Assembly: GCA_030446715.1 (NCBI GenBank)
Contig: JAUJMU010000009.1
Coordinates: 1 to 64,000, forward strand
Direction: 5' to 3'
Length of the DNA: 64,000 nucleotides
Source: Cytophagales bacterium
Lineage (GTDB): Bacteria > Bacteroidota > Bacteroidia > Cytophagales > 172606-1
Both the position numbers and the translations under genes were made by a program. The notes beneath the pieces were generated by a model that searched no databases, had not been told where the DNA came from, and saw only the letters and a program-made list of their open reading frames with translations. Position 1 is the stretch's first letter. Each line of letters begins with the position of its first letter. Below are positions 48,001 through 55,915 of this stretch, piece after piece.

Positions 48001-49112
48001 GTAGTGCAGAGAAGGTTTTTCGGAGTAGTACCCGGCAGGTTTATGCAAAGAATGGGACTTGTTTTACGGGTACCGCGGGTATTATTCAGCAATCGGCTAC
48101 CCAAAAAGACTACGCAGCGGCCTTATTTAGCGGCACTACAGTAGGCATACCCGGAATGGTCATTGAGTTAGCTGAAAATAATCAGGCCGGGCTCAGTTGC
48201 CAGGCGTCCCGCAATGGTTACCAGGGTAAATTCCAGAGTACACAGGCCGTAAAACTTATCTTTACGCTGACCAAAAAATCTAAAAATGCCTTTACCTTTT
48301 ACCTGAACGGGCACGTAGTGGAGAATCCATCCGCTGGAAAGAATAAGATGACTATAGAGGTTCCGGCAGGGAAGCATACCTGGCAATGGACCGCCGGAGG
48401 CGTGGTGCCCGACCCGAGCATCATTGTGAAAAGTACTGTTAAAAATCAGGGTGCGGTCATTGAATGGAATGGCGTATCAGGAGCTACCCATTATCAGTTG
48501 CAAATGAGTAAAGACGGTGGTCTCACCTGGGCAAATGCAGCAACGACTGCTCTGGAAACGACAGCTGCGATTTCCGGTTTGGAGAACGATACCAAAATAC
48601 ACGTCCGGGTAATTGCCAAAGGGCCGGGGGGAGTGGGTGAGCCTTCAGCGGAATATCCCGTTTATATCACGGATCAAGTACCCCATGCACCGGAAGGGCT
48701 GCTCGTGAATCCCAATGGGGCAGAAATAAAAATAACCTGGGGGGAAATACTGGGCGCTCCGACATACCACTTATACCGCCGTGAGAAGAAAGCGGAAGCA
48801 CCAACTGATAAACTGATTTACAGTGGCAGTGAACAGATCTTTATGGATAAACAACCGGGAGAAGGCCAGGTGTATGAATACAGAGTTACGGCGGTAAATG
48901 GCAACGGGGAAAGTAAAAAAAGCACGGCCAGCGATACGGATAGGTCCCGTTTTCTGAACTGGGAACCAAAGCCCGGCGAAGGGTTCCGGCGGGACACCGA
49001 AAGTCACGAAAATGGCTTTGCAGAGTTTAATCCTTTTGTAGAAATGACCAGGCCGGTTTTATCGTACCCAACCCTGGAAAAAGAAAAGCCTCATGCACCA
49101 TTTAAGCCGTAG
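45084..49112 (+). CDS. Very large secreted protein, toroid-like body with C-terminal FN3 repeats
   Basis: 1342 aa with a signal peptide (MRLLLLLSCLLNSHTNRLLA within residues 8-27). The N-terminal ~400 residues look like beta-sandwich. A helical central part follows (~480-700: LRARYLFMNYVCMDEALMPV, RGGRWTENLSCYTWAHLQPT), then a beta-rich part (~750-1000) with YGVVLRSGF, PNYRWGRAGKGGNGVIYYY and YSRSVL-type strands. This (alpha/alpha)-toroid plus beta-sheet plan recalls heparinase II/III-like lyases, but I could not assign catalytic residues, so the lyase idea is tentative. Two FN3-like domains (~1118-1205, ~1210-1300) end the protein, and no T9SS tail is seen. It is directly downstream of the GH26-like lipoprotein and likely acts on the same glycan. 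Confidence 0.65.
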   Translation: MPTKVRWMRLLLLLSCLLNSHTNRLLAQALATDLIAPADWKEKGLVIRLKDDLNHPQLAWPVTLLQYRIDFGASGAAKDKLALLDEATGKPVPFQLTDIVEVNQLVQKATLCFLSHLPSGGDKRFRLVATVKKPVATRNQDLPVVKVRKNDESILLSNGLVQVEIPAANAGKRMAPILRFGKAGSWLGRGEIPASLKMVQLTVTEKDTGPLLAHYTLQYDFEGGKHYQATIKLVAGMEFVELEEEMTGFAAADSAAWRLVWEGIRPQYRYCPNRADQVIDSKKKGYENIVWEPLSGTGGSASAQKHPQLPFDQQSGPGGRLPFSIAAYDNWISWWRLPTAAFWNEKQNTTIGLFIKDTEKWNDGTYPVWGSKPDLSISFHVKDSILDYRFPLVSGSRSTALATYAHDKDIARVNATHVPLLHIDYLRRWYGWVSLDKVKEWVLDYEAPLLTYPRYFKPEHATARMTLADLESRLANELSQVATGSERSKGPNPVGAREFYEYITPLFDLHANTMNPARRKRLRARYLFMNYVCMDEALMPVRTLLSGHPNFLADIKGVPGTSAFLFPDHPQAGQMADHFEKSIALNFNYHVRPEVGAWDARGGRWTENLSCYTWAHLQPTVRTSYLLHHYFDGRNRILQPGVSMHAAWLLNALTSPLQAAASKRVYPPQGAHAHGVAPPDVFRLLGQELFYYNPLLAEHLFWVTSAQDLPFEADKVKTRFWSDLLKGKWENNRGTNPHLRSAKYTGYGVVLRSGFASANEMYVHLQQIDEGPNYRWGRAGKGGNGVIYYYAQGKRYSHNGIEDVGDGPFGDVERCTNFGVKKAAGYRAIGPYRSVGRHDLSEPLYDFDFAQLASIKANGEAAPDYHSRSVLQSGADYIVVFDEVANEAVEGRFSWFVGTEDDFPAIHQVTPGAVGLDAGIKPSKSLYHTDPAVLPIKGRYYDGKGNFLTVVTHKPGIKVIRTSYGCEVVKEGGSAEKVFRSSTRQVYAKNGTCFTGTAGIIQQSATQKDYAAALFSGTTVGIPGMVIELAENNQAGLSCQASRNGYQGKFQSTQAVKLIFTLTKKSKNAFTFYLNGHVVENPSAGKNKMTIEVPAGKHTWQWTAGGVVPDPSIIVKSTVKNQGAVIEWNGVSGATHYQLQMSKDGGLTWANAATTALETTAAISGLENDTKIHVRVIAKGPGGVGEPSAEYPVYITDQVPHAPEGLLVNPNGAEIKITWGEILGAPTYHLYRREKKAEAPTDKLIYSGSEQIFMDKQPGEGQVYEYRVTAVNGNGESKKSTASDTDRSRFLNWEPKPGEGFRRDTESHENGFAEFNPFVEMTRPVLSYPTLEKEKPHAPFKP

Positions 49113-49130
49113 ATGTACCACCGCTGGCTT

Positions 49131-49238
49131 CTACGATGCTTCCTTGAGGAACTGGCCGGCTTTCTGCTTCGTTTCCACTGATTTTACCAGGTAATCGTTG
49201 GCCAATTTCTGCACTTTGATCCTTTCCCTGGTACTCAT
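49131..49238 (-). other. Small reading frame in a decayed region (35 codons)
   Basis: The minus strand encodes MSTRERIKVQKLANDYLVKS and continues to a TAG. Its ATG overlaps the end (ATGA) of another open frame that reads FLGTQLAGEPFLRVKPTKEF and further upstream. The ATGA overlap is typical of coupled genes, but both pieces look like fragments, and neither is recognised. It lies between the 1342-aa gene and a transposase relic, a stretch that seems to be debris. Confidence 0.25.
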
Positions 49239-49509
49239 CCGTGCTCGCCTTCAGCATTCACCTGGGAATCCAAGTCCTCGGCTATCCGGGTAAATTCCTT
49301 TGTGGGCTTCACCCGTAAAAACGGCTCTCCGGCAAGTTGCGTGCCGAGGAATTTACAGGGAAGATTGCTACAACGCATTTTTAAATATTACCCCCGTTTT
49401 AGCTCCGTCTTGGCTGTTTTACATGCGGAAGGATTATCTTCGTTAACCAATTCAAGCTGCGAGCACGTTACTTGATACTGCTCTGCTGGTGGATTCAATT
49501 AAGCGGCTG

Positions 49510-49845
49510 TTACTGGTCGCATAGACCAACTAGCACGGACCCCAGTCCCGGGTCTGGTCGAGGGTCCAGCAATACAGTCTTTCTAAGCGAACTCAATCTT
49601 AACCATCTCTTTTCCATCAGGGTGCGTGTAGGCAGATCAACTAGTACTGGTTTTTCCCTCCGGGCAAACAGCTTGCTGTTTTTGCCAATCCACTTGAAAG
49701 CAATCAGCTGCAAATCCCCGCTGGCTTTTGCCTGCCACTTGTAGTCCGGTCGGGTAGGGCCCAGCAAGTTTACTCCAAAATCCTTTTGGCTCTTTACTAA
49801 GGGTCTGGCATCCAGGTAGCCTGTATCCACAATAAGTGAAGGAAA
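49510..49845 (-). pseudogene. Relic of an IS1182-type transposase
   Basis: The frame reads LIVDTGYLDARPLVKSQKDF, then GVNLLGPTRPDYKWQAKA, a well-known core stretch of DDE transposases of the IS1182 group. Upstream and downstream parts of the enzyme are missing, and after WQAKA the match decays, with apparent small indels. No terminal inverted repeats were located. It is a dead fragment between the glycan-enzyme block and kduD. Confidence 0.65.
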
Positions 49846-49922
49846 ATAAGTTAGATCAGGAGCTTGTAGCGGCTATGCCCGACGAGAAGTGGTTAAAGAC
49901 TTTCTTGGTTGGTTTGCCAATG

Positions 49923-50693
49923 TCACCGGCCCATCCAGCCGCCATCCACTGTGAGAATTGTGCCATGCACGTAATCCGATGCACGGGAAGCTAAAAATAC
50001 AACCGGGCCCTTAAAATCATCCGGCTCTCCCCAACGCCCGGCGGGAATCCGGGACAGAATGGCAGTACTGCGTTCAGGATCTTTGCGCAGGGCTTCGGTG
50101 TTATCGGTGGAGATATAACCGGGGGCAATTGCGTTTACATTCAAGCCTTTACCTGCCCATTCATTGGCCAGGGCTTTGGTAAGCGAACCAATGGCGCCTT
50201 TACTGGCCGCATACCCCGGAACATTAATTCCTCCCTGAAAGGTGAGCAAAGAAGCCGTAAAAATGATTTTGCCATTGCCCCGGGCAATCATATCCGCGCC
50301 GATTTCCCGACTTAGAATAAATTGTGCATCCAGGTTAATCTCCAGCACCTGATCCCAGTACTCGTCGGGGTGTTCAGCGGCGGGTTTGCGGAGAATAGTG
50401 CCGGCGTTGTTGACCAGAATATCCACCGGAGGACATTGGGTCCTGACCGTTCGGATAAAGTCATACAGACTATTCCGTTGCGCAAAATCACAGGAGAAGG
50501 CGTAAAATCTGCGGCCTAACCCGGTTATGGCTTTTTCTACTTCGCTGCCTGAAGATTCCAGGGATGCGGAAACCCCAATTACATCAGCACCCGCCTGGGC
50601 AAGCCCAATGGCCATGGCTTTTCCAATGCCGCGTTTGCAGCCGGTTACCAGCGCTACCTTTCCTGATAAATCAAAAAGAGTTGATATTGACAT
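49923..50693 (-). CDS. kduD: 2-deoxy-D-gluconate 3-dehydrogenase (KduD)
   Basis: 256 aa classical short-chain dehydrogenase of the KduD type, which interconverts 2,5-diketo-3-deoxygluconate (DKII) and 2-keto-3-deoxygluconate using NAD(H) in the breakdown of unsaturated uronates. Visible are the cofactor motif TGCKRGIG (17-24), NNAG (~95-98), catalytic Ser148, Tyr161 and Lys165 (GYAASKGA), and the end VDGGWMGR. The opening MSISTLFDLSGKVALVTGCK and PAAEHPDEYWDQVLEINLDA match KduD proteins closely. It is divergent from an IclR-type regulator 71 bp away, which is likely to control it. No kduI is seen in the window. Confidence 0.9.
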   Translation of the reverse strand: MSISTLFDLSGKVALVTGCKRGIGKAMAIGLAQAGADVIGVSASLESSGSEVEKAITGLGRRFYAFSCDFAQRNSLYDFIRTVRTQCPPVDILVNNAGTILRKPAAEHPDEYWDQVLEINLDAQFILSREIGADMIARGNGKIIFTASLLTFQGGINVPGYAASKGAIGSLTKALANEWAGKGLNVNAIAPGYISTDNTEALRKDPERSTAILSRIPAGRWGEPDDFKGPVVFLASRASDYVHGTILTVDGGWMGR

Positions 50694-50696
50694 ATT

Positions 50697-50714
50697 TTGT
50701 TCAACAATATTGAA
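50697..50714. promoter_or_regulatory. Overlapping palindromes upstream of kduD, candidate IclR-family operator
   Basis: TTGTTCAACAA (50697-50707) is a perfect dyad around a central C, and TTCAA-CAATA-TTGAA (50700-50714) overlaps it. Both lie 4-21 bp upstream of the kduD start and ~50 bp before the IclR gene. IclR/KdgR-type regulators bind A/T-rich dyads of this kind, so it is a natural operator candidate. Not proven. Confidence 0.4.
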
Positions 50715-50764
50715 TTGGAATAAATAACTATATTGCGATTAATTCGTTAACTTCTTCTTTTTTC

Positions 50765-51508
50765 ATGATTCAGGTTATTATCCGGGCATTAGACATCCTC
50801 GACTTCGTGGCGAAGGGAGGCAACCAAGCCGTTTCCCTTTCCGAGATTGCCGAAGCAGTGGACATTAATCAGTCCACCTGTGCCAATATTGTAAAAACGC
50901 TGGTGGACAAGAACTACCTGGAGCACCCGGGGCGTAAGAGCGGTTACCGGCTGGGGCCGGGCGCCTACCAGTTAACCGGCAACCTGGCTTACCACGACAA
51001 CCTGGTTCCCGCCGCCAAAGAGATAATGGAGGCGCTTACCCAATCCCTCAACGAGAGCTGTCTGCTGGGTATTCTGCGCAACCGGAAACGTTTCATTGTC
51101 CACATTGTGCACAGCGACCAGGATTTGCAGGTGCGCACCCACACGGAAACCGAAATTTACCCCACCGCCAGCGGCCGTTTGCTCATGTCCTTCCTGCCAC
51201 CCAGGGAACTGGATTCCACGATTCAGGCGCTTGGACTACCACAGCCCCATATCTGGACCGGTATTGAGTCCAAAGATGACCTGCTGCGGGAGCTCCGCCA
51301 CATCCGCCAGAAAGATATGGCGCTTACCCTTTCCGCCAAACACATTGTCGGGATTGCCGTGCCCATTCGCAAAAAAGAGCAAGTCATTGCCTCCCTCAGC
51401 ATTTACCTGCCCGAAAGCCGGTTTAATCCCCGGCACCGGGAAGCGATCATAAGCCAGTTACGGGACGCGGCTGCTACTATCAATGGACGGCTGGCGCAGG
51501 AGAGCTAA
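50765..51508 (+). CDS. IclR-family transcriptional regulator
   Basis: 247 aa. N-terminal winged helix-turn-helix at ~1-65 (RALDILDFVAKGGNQAVSLS, EIAEAVDINQSTCANIVKTL), then the effector-binding GAF-like domain (ESCLLGILRNRKRFIVHIVH, YPTASGRLLMSFL, LTLSAKHIVGIAVPI). IclR relatives such as KdgR sense KDG or related uronate intermediates, and divergence from kduD supports that role here. Likely targets are kduD and possibly the minus-strand locus ending at 51563. The ATG at 50765 follows an AT-rich region and leaves no spare N-terminal residues before the wHTH. Confidence 0.9.
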   Translation: MIQVIIRALDILDFVAKGGNQAVSLSEIAEAVDINQSTCANIVKTLVDKNYLEHPGRKSGYRLGPGAYQLTGNLAYHDNLVPAAKEIMEALTQSLNESCLLGILRNRKRFIVHIVHSDQDLQVRTHTETEIYPTASGRLLMSFLPPRELDSTIQALGLPQPHIWTGIESKDDLLRELRHIRQKDMALTLSAKHIVGIAVPIRKKEQVIASLSIYLPESRFNPRHREAIISQLRDAAATINGRLAQES

Positions 51509-51547
51509 GGCGGGCCTGGTGCTCCGCCGGTTGCTCCGTACCGTTTG

Positions 51548-51559
51548 GAATCCGGATTC
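51548..51559. repeat. 12-bp perfect palindrome between convergent genes
   Basis: GAATCCGGATTC lies between the stop codons of the IclR gene and the convergent zinc dehydrogenase gene. It may contribute to transcript ends on both sides, but has no loop or T tract of a typical terminator. Confidence 0.35.
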
Positions 51560-51562
51560 TGC

Positions 51563-52576
51563 CTAATTGCATTTGAGCAAATACTTCATTCCTTCCGGGT
51601 TGCGGTCAATGGTTTCGAATACCTGCTGCACTTGCTGGAGGGGCGAAACCTGCGTGATCAGTGGGTCCAGGGAAATTTTCCCGCCGGCGGCCAGTCCAAT
51701 GGCTTCTTCGAAGTCCTGCGGTTCGTACACCCGTGCCCCAATCAGCCGGAGTTCCCGCCAGAAAAAGCGGAACAGGTCTACCGGCTTCGGCTCGGGGTGA
51801 ATGGCCACCATCACAATGCGCCCCCGGATGCGGGGTAGCTGGGTCATGATCTGTACGCCCGCCGCTACGCCGGATACTTCAAATACCACATCAGCCATGG
51901 CGCCCTTTGAAAAGGCCTCGGTTGCCGCCACCGGGTCAGCTTCCCGGGGGTTAACCGTTTGCAGGCCCAGCGAACGGATCAGCTGCAAGCGGTGCGGATT
52001 GGGTTCGGATACCAGCACGTGGGCGCCTCTGTGCCTGGCCACCAATGCAATGAGGATGCCAATGGGGCCGCCGCCGATCACGACAACGTTTTCGCCGGCC
52101 TGCACTTCTCCCAGGCGAATGTCGTGACAAGCCACCGCCAGGGGTTCGATCATGGCTCCGTGCTGCAGGGAAACGTGGGCGGGTAGTTTGTGCAGGGTAT
52201 GCGCCGGCACCACCCAACCCGCCTGCATGCCGCCCGGCGAGTCAATGCCGATAAATTTGAGGTTTTGCCCGATGTGCGTATAGCCGTTGTCGGAAGGCAC
52301 GGGCACGCCGGGTTGCAACGGCCGCACGGCTACTTTTTCGCCTACGGCAAATCCTTCCACCCCGGGCCCGATTTCCGCAATTTCCCCGGATACTTCGTGG
52401 CCGATCACCTGCGGTATCTTTACCCGCTTGTCCATGTTGCCGTGGTAGATGTGCACATCCGTGCCGCACACGCCGCAGTAGGCCACCTTCAGCCGTACCT
52501 GGCCGGCTTGCAGCGATTCCGCCGGGGCTTCTCCCGGTGTAAATGTCTTGTTCCCACTATAGTATACTGCGTTCAT
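51563..52576 (-). CDS. Zinc-dependent medium-chain dehydrogenase
   Basis: 337 aa alcohol/polyol dehydrogenase of the MDR superfamily. Catalytic-zinc ligands are Cys37 (YCGVCGTDVH), His60 and Glu61 (GHEVSG), and the Rossmann motif is VVIGGGPIGILIAL (~167-180). The usual four-cysteine structural zinc lobe is absent: residues ~85-115 (AVRPLQPGVPVPSDNGYTHI) contain no Cys. It probably oxidises or reduces a sugar acid or polyol from the imported glycan. It follows the VOC gene by 30 bp as the last gene of the minus-strand locus. The substrate cannot be read from sequence. Confidence 0.88.
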   Translation of the reverse strand: MNAVYYSGNKTFTPGEAPAESLQAGQVRLKVAYCGVCGTDVHIYHGNMDKRVKIPQVIGHEVSGEIAEIGPGVEGFAVGEKVAVRPLQPGVPVPSDNGYTHIGQNLKFIGIDSPGGMQAGWVVPAHTLHKLPAHVSLQHGAMIEPLAVACHDIRLGEVQAGENVVVIGGGPIGILIALVARHRGAHVLVSEPNPHRLQLIRSLGLQTVNPREADPVAATEAFSKGAMADVVFEVSGVAAGVQIMTQLPRIRGRIVMVAIHPEPKPVDLFRFFWRELRLIGARVYEPQDFEEAIGLAAGGKISLDPLITQVSPLQQVQQVFETIDRNPEGMKYLLKCN

Positions 52577-52606
52577 TTTCAGTCTTTGATTAGATGGTTA
52601 GGCACT

Positions 52607-52996
52607 TTATTTTCTCTCCACAACCTGTAGCATGTTTCCGTCCGGGTCATAGAAGGTACGGACGCGGCCCCCGCCGATGGCATTTATAATGTCTCCGCCC
52701 CAGGTCACCCCTTTCTGGTCAAGGTAGTCAATGGCTTTTTCGATGTCACTTACCCGCAGCGCCAGGTGCGACCAGCCGGGTGTCCAGGTGGTGCGTTCCG
52801 GGCGGGGCGTGTTGTCCTTGGGCATGATTTCTATCAGCGTTCCGTCGGCGGCCCGGAGCATCCAGACGGGTTTGTCATGGCGGAAATATTTTTCGTAGCC
52901 CAGTACCTCACAGTACCAGCTGGCGAGTTGGTCTACGTCTTCAGCCGCCAGGCCGGGGTGGTCAATTCCGGTAAAAAGTTGATTCGGTGGTTGCAT
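52607..52996 (-). CDS. VOC-family (glyoxalase-like) protein
   Basis: 129 aa made of two beta-alpha-beta-beta-beta modules of the vicinal-oxygen-chelate superfamily: GIDHPGLAAEDVDQLASWYC opens the first, WSHLALRVSDIEKAIDYLDQ the second, and it ends FYDPDGNMLQVVERK. Members are small metal-dependent isomerases, lyases or dioxygenases. In sugar-acid loci they are often of unknown activity. It abuts the heparinase gene (stop at 52997, start at 52996) and precedes the dehydrogenase, so it belongs to the same transcript. Confidence 0.85.
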   Translation of the reverse strand: MQPPNQLFTGIDHPGLAAEDVDQLASWYCEVLGYEKYFRHDKPVWMLRAADGTLIEIMPKDNTPRPERTTWTPGWSHLALRVSDIEKAIDYLDQKGVTWGGDIINAIGGGRVRTFYDPDGNMLQVVERK

Positions 52997-55174
52997 TTAC
53001 CAGGCTGTTTGTTCGAATATGAATTGATCTTTTTCTTCCCTTACCTGCCAGCTCTTTTCGCCGGCCGGCGAGTGAATGGACAATTGCAGGGGCGTTTGCC
53101 CTAAGACTTGTACCTGCCACTCCCCGTGCAGGCCCTTGACCCGGTAGCCATCCGTACCGGCGGAAAATTGCCAGGTTCCTACCCGGTGCGCAGCATCCAT
53201 TGCAAAAGCATGTACCACGAGCCGGTACGCCCGGGCCTGCGTTTCCGTCCACCGGTAAAGCAGGCCGCTGCCCGGTTTGCCCTCCCCCAATTGGCTGGGC
53301 TCGGGGTGGTACGCATCGTGCACGTAGCCGTACACCGGCCCCGAAGGGTTACCGCCGCCCGCGTGGAAGATTTGCAAGCCGGCGCCGTGGCGTAAGAGTT
53401 GGAGTTGAGGGGCAGAAACACGTTCTACGACCGACTTTCCGTCCCGGTTGTTGAGCAGCCAGTTCCAGGTGGTGGTAACGGGACGGGCCGCCCGGATGCG
53501 GTCCACGACAAACAGTACGTGCGGGCCGGCCTGCACCCAGAACCGGGAAAACTCCCGGATCGGGTCACCGTAGGCAGCGGCAACCTCAGCCCCGACGACG
53601 GATACTTCTTCAATCCGTTGGGCAATCAGCCGGCGGTCTCCCCGGGAGACGGGTGGACCCGCTTTTCCCGCCGAAATTTTTCGCCGGCCCGATACGCTTT
53701 GTTGCTCCAGCAGTTTGGACTTGGCTAAGTCCTCCTGGAGCCCCAAAGCATCGCCCTCAACGAGAAACGTGCAGGTATTGTGCGTCTGCGAGGCACTTTC
53801 CAGCCCGTGAATCAGGTTGCGGTAGCAACTGTGGCCGGGGTCTGCCAGCAATCTTTCCCCCGCGTGCACCAGCATAAAGCTGTTCAGGTCGCCGTGCAGG
53901 TGCCCGGGACCGTACAGCGGATCACTGCCGCCCTGGATGGCTACGACGGTTTTGCCATCCCAGGCATCGCGGATAAAGGCATTGCCGTTGCTGAATGACT
54001 GGGTCAGCGGAAGATGCGCTTCCGTGGGGGTAACCGGTTTTACGTGTCCTGCTTTTACGAGCAGTGGCAGGGTCAGAAAGCCCCAGTCGTTCACGAAGCC
54101 GAAGCTGGCCAGGTGATGCGGTTCCTGATCCGGAACAGGTTGGTAGTACGCATTGAAAAGATAGCGGGCCAATCCGGCTTCGGTTGGCAACGTTTCCCCG
54201 CAGCGGGCGGCCAGGTGCAACAGCAAGTCGCCGGAAGGCCGGAAAATGGCAGCGCTGTCGTTGAAATTAACGGCCCGGGCCCGCGGCTCGTCGCCCCAGC
54301 CGGAAAGCGGTTTGGCGTACAGCATGCTGCCCACTACCCAGGGCATTCCTTTCGCGTAGCTGCTCACATTCAGCTTGGCCGCCAGCTGCGGGTATTTCCG
54401 GCAGAGCGACTCGTAGGCCAGCATCAGGGCGTACGCCAGGTAGTTGCCGTACTGCAACGATTCACCGTACGAGCCGTCGGGCTGAAAGGCATCCGCGCAG
54501 CGCACGGCTTCGGCTACCAGTTCTTCCAGGGCATCCCTTTCCCCCAAAACCGCCGCAGCCACCACCGCACCCGCAGTCATGATGCCCCGCCAGTTGGCCA
54601 GGTGACTGTTGTTCTCCAGCCACCGCCGGCAAAGCGTAAGTCCTTTCTGCCGCAGGGCATCCCGGATTTCCGCCTGCTCTTCCGGCGTGAATACATCGCC
54701 TGCCAAATCATAGGCGGAGGCGGTTGCCCAGCACAGGTGGGCCGTTTCCAGGTGCCCCGTGTAAGGCTGCTTATGGTCGCGGAACCAGGGGCCCACCCAA
54801 TCCGGTTCGGGACGGCGAACCATGCCCAGGGTAACGTCCCTTAGCCATGCGGCTACCGTTGAGGAAGGTTCCAGGGCGTAAAGCATTGCCGCATCCGATA
54901 CATACTCCGTCGCCGGGTACCACCATTGGACATTGGCGCCCAGCCCCAGCAAGCCGGGGTTAGCCGTCCGCCGGGTTACCCGGGTCCGTAACGCAGTAAA
55001 GAAACGGAGCATCACTTCGTCGCCCTGCGCGAGGGAGTGGAGGACAGCCCGTTTTTCACCGGCCGAGAGAAAAAGCTTTTCCTCCGGAGCGGGCGGCTCC
55101 CGGGTTGACTTGGCGGATGAATTGATTGTAGGCAGCGGCATTCCCGTTCGGTATAGGGTAAAGTAAATGGACAA
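52997..55174 (-). CDS. Heparinase II/III-family protein, apparently not exported
   Basis: 725 aa with an (alpha/alpha) toroid (~30-390) followed by a beta-sandwich (~400-700). Toroid landmarks are NNSHLANWRGIMTAGAVVAA and FQPDGSYGESLQYGNYLAYA; the beta domain opens with GPGHLHGDLNSFMLVHAGER and HNTCTF, carrying the His expected in the active site. Such enzymes cleave uronic-acid glycosidic bonds by beta-elimination (heparin, alginate, glucuronan and others). The N-terminus (MSIYFTLYRTGMPLPTINSS) lacks a signal peptide, so action on short imported oligosaccharides in the cytoplasm is inferred. The alternative ATG at 55141 does not change that. The gene abuts its downstream neighbour (VOC). Confidence 0.85.
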   Translation of the reverse strand: MSIYFTLYRTGMPLPTINSSAKSTREPPAPEEKLFLSAGEKRAVLHSLAQGDEVMLRFFTALRTRVTRRTANPGLLGLGANVQWWYPATEYVSDAAMLYALEPSSTVAAWLRDVTLGMVRRPEPDWVGPWFRDHKQPYTGHLETAHLCWATASAYDLAGDVFTPEEQAEIRDALRQKGLTLCRRWLENNSHLANWRGIMTAGAVVAAAVLGERDALEELVAEAVRCADAFQPDGSYGESLQYGNYLAYALMLAYESLCRKYPQLAAKLNVSSYAKGMPWVVGSMLYAKPLSGWGDEPRARAVNFNDSAAIFRPSGDLLLHLAARCGETLPTEAGLARYLFNAYYQPVPDQEPHHLASFGFVNDWGFLTLPLLVKAGHVKPVTPTEAHLPLTQSFSNGNAFIRDAWDGKTVVAIQGGSDPLYGPGHLHGDLNSFMLVHAGERLLADPGHSCYRNLIHGLESASQTHNTCTFLVEGDALGLQEDLAKSKLLEQQSVSGRRKISAGKAGPPVSRGDRRLIAQRIEEVSVVGAEVAAAYGDPIREFSRFWVQAGPHVLFVVDRIRAARPVTTTWNWLLNNRDGKSVVERVSAPQLQLLRHGAGLQIFHAGGGNPSGPVYGYVHDAYHPEPSQLGEGKPGSGLLYRWTETQARAYRLVVHAFAMDAAHRVGTWQFSAGTDGYRVKGLHGEWQVQVLGQTPLQLSIHSPAGEKSWQVREEKDQFIFEQTAW

Positions 55175-55189
55175 ACCGTTGGGATCTCC

Positions 55190-55915
55190 CTAAAAATACC
55201 CGCCCCGGGCCACTACTTCCGTTGGCTTGAGGCCGCTGTTGACCATCTCCTTGATGTCTACTTCTTTATGGACAATCTGCTCGGCGGCCACCAGTACGTC
55301 GTAGGCAATGGACTTGGGCACGCTGATCACCCCGTCGATGTCGCCGAAAATCCAGTCGCCGGGCTGCACGATGATTTCGCCGATGAGGACGGGCTTCTGG
55401 TAGTAGTACATCCGGAAGCGGCCCAGCATGCCGTTGTTGGATTTGTACTGGTAAAATACCGGAAAGCCCTGTTCGAGGATGGACATCGTGTCGCGGATCC
55501 CGTTGATGATGGCGCCCCGGCAGCCGGCCCGGGTAGCGGCCATGGTCATCACTTCGCCCCACTGGGAAGTTACTTTGTCGCCGGTGCAGTCCCAGACCAC
55601 CACCGAGTCTTCGGGCAAAGCCTCCAGCATCTGGGCGCGGAGTTCAAATTCGCCGTCGGTGGTGATGTCGGGAGCCCCTTTCACGGTAAAGGCCTGCCCG
55701 GCAATTTTCATTTCTTCCCGCAGCGGCTTGTATTCCGACGGCAGGCTGGTCGCGTGCATTTTGTAGTTGAAGCGCAGCACGTCGTTTACTGCGCCGGTAT
55801 ACAGCCGCAGATACCGCTCCCGCATTTCGGCGATGGAAACCGGGTATAAGCCGTTGACGTGGGCCGTGCCGTTGGAGGGGTCGTTGCCGTTTTGGGGTAC
55901 CTTCGTGTGATTCAT
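55190..55915 (-). CDS. RraA/aldolase-family protein (HMG/CHA aldolase-like)
   Basis: 241 aa of the RraA-like family (formerly annotated as dimethylmenaquinone methyltransferase). Core motif: TMAATRAGCRGAIINGIRDT, with the conserved Gly-Ile-Arg-Asp, and the later PGDWIFGDIDGVISVPKSIA. Members are divalent-metal aldolases for 4-hydroxy-2-oxo acids, or unrelated binding proteins. Here, in a uronate locus, an aldolase or decarboxylase step on a 2-oxo sugar acid is a reasonable guess. Its start overlaps the end of the SDR gene by 4 bp (55912-55915), indicating translational coupling. Confidence 0.88.
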   Translation of the reverse strand: MNHTKVPQNGNDPSNGTAHVNGLYPVSIAEMRERYLRLYTGAVNDVLRFNYKMHATSLPSEYKPLREEMKIAGQAFTVKGAPDITTDGEFELRAQMLEALPEDSVVVWDCTGDKVTSQWGEVMTMAATRAGCRGAIINGIRDTMSILEQGFPVFYQYKSNNGMLGRFRMYYYQKPVLIGEIIVQPGDWIFGDIDGVISVPKSIAYDVLVAAEQIVHKEVDIKEMVNSGLKPTEVVARGGYF

